Positions 1-5,270 of a stretch of 7,051 nucleotides of DNA are shown in pieces (positions within the stretch are counted from its first letter, which is position 1; each line of letters opens with the position of its first letter). The DNA is from Rhodothermales bacterium (GTDB lineage Bacteria; Bacteroidota; Rhodothermia; Rhodothermales; VXPQ01). A program made the translations under genes and the position numbers. The stretch lies in NCBI GenBank assembly GCA_028283985.1, contig JANQSQ010000008.1, positions 1 through 7,051 of the forward strand, in the 5' to 3' direction. The notes beneath the pieces are model-generated. The model was not told the origin of the DNA. It saw nothing but the letters and a program-made list of their open reading frames with translations, and did no database searches.

Positions 1-3000
1 TCGTAGCGGGAGACCACGGCCTCGACCCCCGTATCATCGTGCACCCGGATCGACAAGGGGGCCAGCATATCCCTGCCGGCCACGCGCACGAGCCGTTCTG
101 CGGGCAATCCTTCGGCACGAGGCGCATCGACATCCCGGGGTCTTTCGGTCACAAGCGCAACATTATCCAGATACCACCCGGCGAAATAGCGCGCTTCGCC
201 CTCGTTGCCCTCGTCGGTTCCGGCCTCGAACCGCACCCGTACGTCCCCGGAAATCGGCAACGCGACGATCTCGCGACGCCACCCGTAGCTGTATCCCCCG
301 AAACCGGATTGTCCGGCCAGCGGATTGCCGGTCCCGCCGTTGATTCTTCCATTATACCCGCCTTCGGGCGCAAGCACTTCCCAGGATACGCCGCCGTCCC
401 GGATATCCGCCTGCTCGCTGAACGCCCCGGGCGAGACATTGCCGCCATGCTCGAAATCGTACCAGTGCCAGAATATCAGGTACGCCGAATCGATTGATGC
501 AAGGCTGACGGGGGGAAGGTCAAGCGTTGCGCGCCCGGCCTCGGCGGGATATGCGCCGCCGGGCCCCGTCGCCCACGCATTTTCGCCGGAATACGCCACG
601 CGCAGGCCAAATACAGGCCGACCGCGCCCCCACCCCTGTGCAGTGATCCCCGGATCGTCACGCTCGAAATCGAACGTGTACAATTCGCCTTCCAGCACGA
701 GCAGCACAGAGAAAAAACCCTCTTCGGGAAGCCGGGTCTCGTTGCCCGCCATGGACACATCCCGGGCCACAATGCGGTATTCGACCACATCGCCCCCCAG
801 AACCGGCATGGTCGGTTCCGGAAAACGACCCGAATACCTCCCGTCCCGTTCCACCAATCCGAACGCACCCTGTTCGTGCACGCCGCCGACGCTCCGGCGC
901 ACATATTCCACCCATACGGAATCCACGCCCAGATCGTCCTGTGCCTGCGCGTAGAGCATAACCGGCCAGGCAAAGGTCGGAACGCGCAGAGGCGCCTCAT
1001 GCGTGATGGAGGGGGCTGTCGTGTCCTTCCTGACATCCAACGTGAACACTACGCGCGGCGCGAGCGCAGGGAGAGCGCGGTGCCGCCCCTGCGCATCGAC
1101 TGCCACGATATAGTAGTACACAGTGTCCGGCACATTGGGCAGGGGAAGATCGCCTGCGAACAGGGTGGCGCTTCGACGCGACAGGTGAAAACGAAGAAAC
1201 CGGTCTTCCGGGTCGGTCCTGTATTGCACAAATACCCTGTCCACGGGATCAGCGACGCCCCTTGCTTCGACACGGACCTCGATCGTCCCCCCTACATTTT
1301 CGGTCCTCTCCAGGGGATCATGGGCCAGAACCGGTCCATACGCTCCGGTATCGACGTATCCGGCTTCGCTCAATTCCTGAACCAGTACGCCGATGTGGAC
1401 GCCGTCGTATATATCTTCGTCGGCCTGGATCAGCGCCTCGGCCAGATCGCGGAAATCGGATCCGGAGGCAAGATAGGCGTGCGAGGCAAGGTGCAAACGG
1501 TCCAGGACGCCTCGCCCGACATGCGGGTATATATCCATCAGGGTGGTAGCCCAAAGCAGCCCCCACTGATAAATGCGGGGGACAATCTGGCATCCCGACA
1601 CCTCGTAAGCCATGTCGTCCTTGTAGTGTCCCGTATGATCCAGGGTCCGGCCCGACCAGCAGGAAGCATTGCCGTCCCAATTGTACAGCCGTTTCCACTC
1701 GTGCGGGGGAATCCGGGGATCCTCCTCGGACAAAAAGCGGGAATACGAAGCGGCCCAGTAATCGGCCCAGCCCTCATGCAACGCCATGCCCTCGAACGGC
1801 CCCACAAGTCCGGGCGCCGTATGGTCCAGAAGGGCATGCGCGTACTCATGCCACAGCACATCGGCGTCTTCGGCGTCGTCTATGCCGCCCGTGCCGAAAT
1901 GAAGAGACCGGTCGTCCGGAAGATAGACGGAGTTGTCGCCATCGAACGCTTGGGGATTAACCCTCACCGGGAAATCGATAAGTGTATAGCCGACATTGAG
2001 CGACTGTGCGTAGCGGCGGCTTTTGTCGATATGATAATAGGCGTTCACAGCCTCGAAACGGTCGTCCGAGCGCGTAAAATCAAAGGCGTCGGGGTTCGGT
2101 ATTGCCGGTACGGTATGCGGGTCCCCTTCGATGCGAACGTACGGGCCATTCAACCGGTGCAATCCGTCCGATCCCTGCGTGATGTCGCGCAATGTTACCT
2201 GCACAAGTTGTCCGGTCAACGCCGCCGTGTCCGCATCGTCGCCGTCCCGGTAGTCCCCTCCGTACTCCACGCCGGCGGACGTGAGTGGATCGGGATCGAA
2301 GACCAACCCGGTCCCGTCCACTGTCCGGATGCCTTTCCCGGAAACCGGTGCGGAAACAACGAACGGTGGAGGCGTCGCCGGCGCCAGCGCCACAGGCGAT
2401 GTGACCACTCCAGCGGCATAGGCAGCGCGGACTGCCGCACCATCGGAGCCGGGCGATACGGAGGATGCGCTGTGGGCATGCAGCGATGTGTTGAGCATAC
2501 GGTGAATTTCCCCCGTCCTGGCGTCAACAAGTACGTGCCACGAAACGGGAAGCCCCGCAGAGACGGCCGGAATTTTCCAGACAAGCCGGGGAATATCCGA
2601 CGCATAAACGACCAGTTCCGGCTCGGATACGGTCAGTTCGGGATCGGCGGCGCTACGCGCGATGTCCTGTGCGGCGGTGCGTGAAAGAGCGGGAACAGGA
2701 TCGAATCCGCGCACCTGTTCAAGGCGGGGAATGTATCCGCTTACGACCATGGTCGGCTGTCCGTCCCGGTCGAGACTCACCGTAACATCGGCCCTGTACA
2801 CCGGCACGCCGGCAAGGGTCTGCCGGAAGCGGACATGGCGAGCGTAGCTTCCCTCCCGGATATGTTCGACGCGGAGATGCTCCGCGGCGGCGGTCATACC
2901 GTACGCGTCGCCGTGCTGTTCGAGATGCACCAGGGCGGCCTGCGCCGTAGACAACCCTTCCGACACACGATCCCCGATACGGTACCGGGCGCGAAAAACG

Positions 3001-3296
3001 CCCGTTTCCAAATCGACGCGACCCTCGGCGACCGACCGGGTGCGCGGCGTCCACACCGTGTCCTCGGCTGCAATCCGGTTGCGTACTTCCGGCCTGAGTT
3101 GAAGCAGGGCATGGTCGTATACGGACCTGCGACCGTCTTCCCGGGCCTGCCTTTCCTGTGATCGCCCTTCCTGCGCTGCAAACAAACACAGTGCAACAAG
3201 GCCGACAACCTTTGATGATACCCTGATTAATGGAAAACGCTCGCGGAAACGGGCTACACGCCCACGCCCGCAGCGTCTTTCAGCATATCGACGCAA
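1..3296 (-). CDS. Secreted zinc metallopeptidase, fungalysin (M36)-like, with FTP/PepSY propeptide and C-terminal Ig-like and MAM-like modules; 3' end outside window
   Basis: One frame stays open for about 1098 codons to the left edge, so the C-terminus is missing. From the proposed TTG start, a basic N-terminus leads into a hydrophobic stretch (VVGLVALCLFAA, about residues 31-42), which looks like a Sec signal peptide. Residues about 155-190 (RFRQTLAGVPVYRADV) resemble the FTP propeptide, and 253-268 (WHVLVDARTGEIHRML) a PepSY-type segment; both normally keep thermolysin/fungalysin enzymes inactive until cleaved. The catalytic motif is HEYAH, H483-H487, with E484 as general base and E508 in HEGWADYW as the likely third zinc ligand, the gluzincin arrangement. 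Ig-like segments follow (YYYIVAVDAQG near 726), then a jelly-roll/MAM-like domain about 873-1046 ending WYLDNVAL. A type IX sorting domain may lie outside the window; this is inferred, not seen. The start is uncertain: no in-frame ATG exists before about residue 100. TTG at 3296 overlaps the metK end by 43 bases and has a GGAGG 7 bases upstream. Substrate unknown. Confidence 0.9.
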   Translation of the reverse strand, partial: MRRYAERRCGRGRVARFRERFPLIRVSSKVVGLVALCLFAAQEGRSQERQAREDGRRSVYDHALLQLRPEVRNRIAAEDTVWTPRTRSVAEGRVDLETGVFRARYRIGDRVSEGLSTAQAALVHLEQHGDAYGMTAAAEHLRVEHIREGSYARHVRFRQTLAGVPVYRADVTVSLDRDGQPTMVVSGYIPRLEQVRGFDPVPALSRTAAQDIARSAADPELTVSEPELVVYASDIPRLVWKIPAVSAGLPVSWHVLVDARTGEIHRMLNTSLHAHSASSVSPGSDGAAVRAAYAAGVVTSPVALAPATPPPFVVSAPVSGKGIRTVDGTGLVFDPDPLTSAGVEYGGDYRDGDDADTAALTGQLVQVTLRDITQGSDGLHRLNGPYVRIEGDPHTVPAIPNPDAFDFTRSDDRFEAVNAYYHIDKSRRYAQSLNVGYTLIDFPVRVNPQAFDGDNSVYLPDDRSLHFGTGGIDDAEDADVLWHEYAHALLDHTAPGLVGPFEGMALHEGWADYWAASYSRFLSEEDPRIPPHEWKRLYNWDGNASCWSGRTLDHTGHYKDDMAYEVSGCQIVPRIYQWGLLWATTLMDIYPHVGRGVLDRLHLASHAYLASGSDFRDLAEALIQADEDIYDGVHIGVLVQELSEAGYVDTGAYGPVLAHDPLERTENVGGTIEVRVEARGVADPVDRVFVQYRTDPEDRFLRFHLSRRSATLFAGDLPLPNVPDTVYYYIVAVDAQGRHRALPALAPRVVFTLDVRKDTTAPSITHEAPLRVPTFAWPVMLYAQAQDDLGVDSVWVEYVRRSVGGVHEQGAFGLVERDGRYSGRFPEPTMPVLGGDVVEYRIVARDVSMAGNETRLPEEGFFSVLLVLEGELYTFDFERDDPGITAQGWGRGRPVFGLRVAYSGENAWATGPGGAYPAEAGRATLDLPPVSLASIDSAYLIFWHWYDFEHGGNVSPGAFSEQADIRDGGVSWEVLAPEGGYNGRINGGTGNPLAGQSGFGGYSYGWRREIVALPISGDVRVRFEAGTDEGNEGEARYFAGWYLDNVALVTERPRDVDAPRAEGLPAERLVRVAGRDMLAPLSIRVHDDTGVEAVVSRY

Positions 3297-4405
3297 TCCG
3301 TTTCCTCCCACGCAAATCCGGAACGTCCAAAATGCCCATACGCCGCTGTGCGCCGGTATTGCGGCTTGCGCAAATCGAAACGTTCTATGATAGCTGCCGG
3401 TCGCAGATCGAACGTTTCGCGCACGACCGCCGCCAGTTCCCGATCCGGCAGCGCGCCGCTCGTGCCTTTCGTATCGATGGCAACGGAAACCGGCTCCTCG
3501 ACGCCGATCGCATAGGATATTTGCACCTCCACCTCTTCCGCAAGACATGCCTGCACAATGTTTTTCGCTATATGCCGCACCGCATAGGCGCCGGACCGAT
3601 CCACTTTGGTAGCATCCTTCCCGCTGAAGGCCCCTCCGCCGTGGGCGCCCTTGCCGCCGTACGTATCTACAATGATCTTGCGGCCCGTAAGCCCCGCATC
3701 GCCATGCGGTCCTCCGATCTCGAATTCTCCCGTGGGATTCACATGCAGGATATACTCGTCGTCCAGCAGGTAATCGTCGATCACTCTCGGCAGCAAATGG
3801 GCGCGGATATCGGCTTCGATGTCTGCTTGTTCGACGCCGGCGTCGTGCTGGGTCGACACGACCACCGTGTGAATGCGCCTCGGCGTGCGGCGATCATCCT
3901 CGTATTCGATCGTAACCTGGCTCTTCGCATCCGGGCGCAAATAGGGCATGATGCCCTCGCGCTTGCGAATGCTCGCCAGTTCGCGAACCAGCCGGTGTGC
4001 ATACGTAATGGGGAGCGGCATAAGGCTCTCGGACTCGCGGCAGGCATAACCGAACATGATGCCCTGATCGCCGGCGCCCCCCGTATCGACGCCCCGCTTG
4101 ATATTCTCACTCTGTTCGTGAATGGCTGTCAGGACAGCGCACGATTCCGCATCGAAACGCAATGCGGGATCCGTGTACCCGATTTCCTTGATTGTATTAC
4201 GGGCAATTTTTTCGACGTCCACATAGGTCCCGGTCGTCATTTCTCCGGCCACGAATACAAGTCCTGTCGTCACAAGCGTTTCAACGGCTACACGGCTGTA
4301 CGGATCTTCTTCCAGCGCAGCATCCAGCACGGCGTCGGATATCTGGTCCGCCACTTTGTCGGGATGGCCTTCGGATACGGATTCGGAAGTAAACAGGTAC
4401 GACAT
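3254..4405 (-). CDS. metK: S-adenosylmethionine synthetase (methionine adenosyltransferase)
   Basis: Complete gene of 383 residues, essentially the length of E. coli MetK (384). The enzyme makes S-adenosylmethionine from methionine and ATP in the cytoplasm, releasing phosphate and pyrophosphate, and works as an oligomer with Mg and K ions. Diagnostic segments are all present: MSYLFTSESVSEGHPDK at the N-terminus (His14 and Asp16 in GHPDK), GGAGDQGIMFGYA at 109-121, the glycine-rich GGGAFSGKD at 256-264 followed by TKVDRSGAYAVR, and FDLRP and FAWEETD near the C-terminus. The frame runs 26 codons further upstream to 4483, but family alignment fixes the start at the ATG at 4405. No clear Shine-Dalgarno precedes it (CATCGTTCCT-ATG). 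The peptidase follows on the same strand with an overlapping or almost abutting start and no terminator between them. The divergent neighbour is a sulfite reductase, also of sulfur metabolism. Confidence 0.98.
   Translation of the reverse strand: MSYLFTSESVSEGHPDKVADQISDAVLDAALEEDPYSRVAVETLVTTGLVFVAGEMTTGTYVDVEKIARNTIKEIGYTDPALRFDAESCAVLTAIHEQSENIKRGVDTGGAGDQGIMFGYACRESESLMPLPITYAHRLVRELASIRKREGIMPYLRPDAKSQVTIEYEDDRRTPRRIHTVVVSTQHDAGVEQADIEADIRAHLLPRVIDDYLLDDEYILHVNPTGEFEIGGPHGDAGLTGRKIIVDTYGGKGAHGGGAFSGKDATKVDRSGAYAVRHIAKNIVQACLAEEVEVQISYAIGVEEPVSVAIDTKGTSGALPDRELAAVVRETFDLRPAAIIERFDLRKPQYRRTAAYGHFGRSGFAWEETDCVDMLKDAAGVGV
3304..3309 (-). promoter_or_regulatory. Candidate Shine-Dalgarno (GGGAGG) for the metallopeptidase, inside the metK coding end
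   Basis: On the minus strand GGGAGG lies 7 bases before an in-frame TTG at 3296-3294. It decides the proposed peptidase start, because no ATG is available upstream of the signal peptide. The same bases encode the Trp-Glu-Glu of metK's C-terminal FAWEETD, a conserved region of that enzyme, so the match may be coincidental. The alternative is a rare ATC start at 3227, which would give a compact signal peptide (MRVSSKVVGLVALCLFAA) but has no ribosome binding site. Confidence 0.35.
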
Positions 4406-4455
4406 AGGAACGATGTGGAGTGATAGAACCGGGAACGCTTTTATGCCCGGAAAAG

Positions 4456-4607
4456 ACCAGGGCCTGTTAACACTATGCAGCAATGCTCTGTTTCGTCAGG
4501 CACGGCGTCAATCGAGGCGCGAGGAGTGAAGTTTGGCGGTTCCAAATGAGCGACGAGTAACGAAGAGTGACGCCGTGACCGGCGGAACCCGAAGGGCAGG
4601 CCCTGGT
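4456..4607. repeat. Two nested perfect inverted repeats in the metK leader
   Basis: The outer arms are ACCAGGGCCTG at 4456-4466 and its exact reverse complement CAGGCCCTGGT at 4597-4607 (11 bp). The inner arms are CACGGCGTCA at 4501-4510 and TGACGCCGTG at 4568-4577 (10 bp). Between the inner arms sits a purine-rich stretch with repeated GAG/GACGAGT/GAAGAGTGA-like units (4515-4569). The arrangement could be a folded leader RNA, a short palindromic or MITE-like dispersed element, or chance. No target-site duplication or transposase is visible. Confidence 0.5.
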
Positions 4608-4744
4608 AAAGCCCGCGATTCAGGCAATGCGCCCAATACGCCGGAAATCCGAAGTACCGAACACCTCCTCCCGCTCCGCCTCTGGCCGAACCCCGGCATG
4701 GTAAATGTAAGAAATAGAATACATCGGCGCCTCTTTTTTGTAAT

Positions 4745-4766
4745 TTTCGTGAAAACGAAATTTTTT
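4745..4766 (+). terminator. Weak AT-rich hairpin followed by six T
   Basis: TTTCGT (4745-4750) and ACGAAA (4755-4760) pair around a GAAA loop and are followed by TTTTTT (4761-4766). The geometry is that of an intrinsic terminator on the plus strand, but the stem has only two G-C pairs and no plus-strand gene ends upstream. It could instead be a regulatory dyad in the metK promoter area. Confidence 0.25.
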
Positions 4767-4820
4767 GCATTTCAATCTACTACATGAGGAAAAGAAAAGC
4801 GCTTTCTGTGCAATAACGAT

Positions 4821-4849
4821 TTGTCTTACAACATTCCTTGCAGTATAAT
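4821..4849 (+). promoter_or_regulatory. Sigma70-type promoter, plus strand
   Basis: The -35 box is TTGTCT (4821-4826, four of six consensus bases). It is followed by an ideal 17-base spacer and a perfect TATAAT -10 box (4844-4849), inside an AT-rich patch. Transcription would start near 4856 and run towards the sulfite reductase. This is the best promoter in the window. Bacteroidota housekeeping promoters usually have a different consensus, so its use in this host is an inference. Confidence 0.55.
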
Positions 4850-4850
4850 T

Positions 4851-4873
4851 GCGCCTTACTTGCGCAAAGGCGC
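4851..4873. promoter_or_regulatory. Dyad at the predicted transcription start, possible operator or 5' hairpin
   Basis: GCGCCTT (4851-4857) and AAGGCGC (4867-4873) are exact reverse complements separated by nine bases, which include the palindrome TTGCGCAA (4860-4867). The dyad begins one base after the -10 box and spans the predicted start site. A repressor bound here would block transcription; in RNA, only the part after the start could fold. No regulator can be named. Confidence 0.4.
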
Positions 4874-5212
4874 TTATTCAACAACTTGAATTCCCGTTCC
4901 CGGCGCAGTACAACCCAAACCATACGCGTTTCCGCGCTCATGTACGGCTTCATACATACGACGGATAGTTCTGCCGCCTGTGCTGCATCCTCTGCACACA
5001 GGAATCGCCTGCCGGTTCGCCCCATCAGGAATACGCTAATGCGCATGTCTCTATGCATGTGTATGCGGGGCATGACCCGCAATACGCCGCTTCCGGAGGG
5101 ATTACAACAAACCTGACGATCCTGTACCGCCTGAAAATGCGCAGTCGACGCCGCGCTTGACGGCCGTCCAAGATACCAACCCGCTTCCCTTCACAGGTGA
5201 GCGGGTTTTTTT
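4856..5212 (+). other. Candidate transcription unit of about 357 nt with unknown product
   Basis: The unit is bounded by the promoter at 4821-4849 and the intrinsic terminator at 5178-5212. No protein family is recognised in any frame. One frame, open 4969-5157 with TGA at 5158-5160, could give a 35-residue basic peptide from the ATG at 5053 (MHVYAGHDPQY... ending KMRSRRRA), with no clear ribosome binding site. Structural elements include a hairpin at 5061-5085 (GTAT-GCGGG with CCCGC-AATAC, one bulged A, loop GCATGA) and a 10-base palindrome GACGGCCGTC at 5159-5168. It may be a small RNA, a small-protein mRNA or a terminating leader of the sulfite reductase gene. No known riboswitch core was recognised. 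Confidence 0.4.
5178..5212 (+). terminator. Rho-independent terminator, plus strand
   Basis: AACCCGCT (5178-5185) and AGCGGGTT (5200-5207) form a perfect 8-bp stem around a 14-base loop that holds a further CCT/AGG pairing, and the U-tract runs through 5212. It is oriented with the sulfite reductase gene, 58 bases before its ATG. It ends the upstream transcript and could also act as an attenuator. Confidence 0.85.
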
Positions 5213-5270
5213 GTGGCCGTTTTCCGGCCTCTCGCATATTCCGAGTATTCATACCCACGCCCTTTGCGAT

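Larger units (their letters stand above)
4406..4820. other. Intergenic region holding the metK leader; no supported gene
   Basis: No frame on either strand codes for a recognisable protein. The short open frames here lack ribosome binding sites and have untypical composition. Positions 4441-4700 are GC-rich with inverted repeats; 4700-4880 is clearly AT-rich, as expected for promoter DNA. A weak sigma70-like pair for metK can be proposed on the minus strand (TTACAA at 4743-4738, 16 bases, TATTCT at 4721-4716). It would give a leader of roughly 300 nt, but the match is poor. A small hairpin (CCGGG 4429-4433 with CCCGG 4446-4450) lies 24-45 bases before the metK ATG. I looked for the conserved SAM-I (S-box) core and did not find it. 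Confidence 0.5.

Noticed and set aside
39..1036. Several frames of 100-210 codons on both strands
   Set aside because: All overlap the continuous peptidase frame, have Arg/Pro-rich translations and show no motifs.
876..2684. 602-codon open frame on the plus strand
   Set aside because: It lies antisense to the peptidase, whose frame contains HEYAH, FTP, PepSY and MAM-like motifs. The plus-strand translation shows no family motif and is a product of high GC content.
2719..3189. 156-codon minus-strand frame
   Set aside because: Frame-shifted shadow of the peptidase N-terminal region; the true frame carries the signal peptide and FTP segment.
3230..4423. 397-codon open frame on the plus strand
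   Set aside because: Antisense shadow of metK, which has all family signatures.
4406..4740. SAM-I (S-box) riboswitch upstream of metK
   Set aside because: The conserved S-box core was searched for on the minus strand and not found. A different SAM-sensing class cannot be excluded by eye.
4441..4770. RNase P RNA, tmRNA or SRP RNA
   Set aside because: None of their hallmark conserved segments could be found on either strand.
4780..5082. 100-codon minus-strand frame
   Set aside because: No ribosome binding site, cysteine-rich nonsense-like composition, and it runs through the plus-strand promoter and dyad.
4838..5116. 92-codon plus-strand frame with TTG start
   Set aside because: Its start codon lies inside the promoter spacer, before the predicted transcription start, and the translation resembles no known protein.
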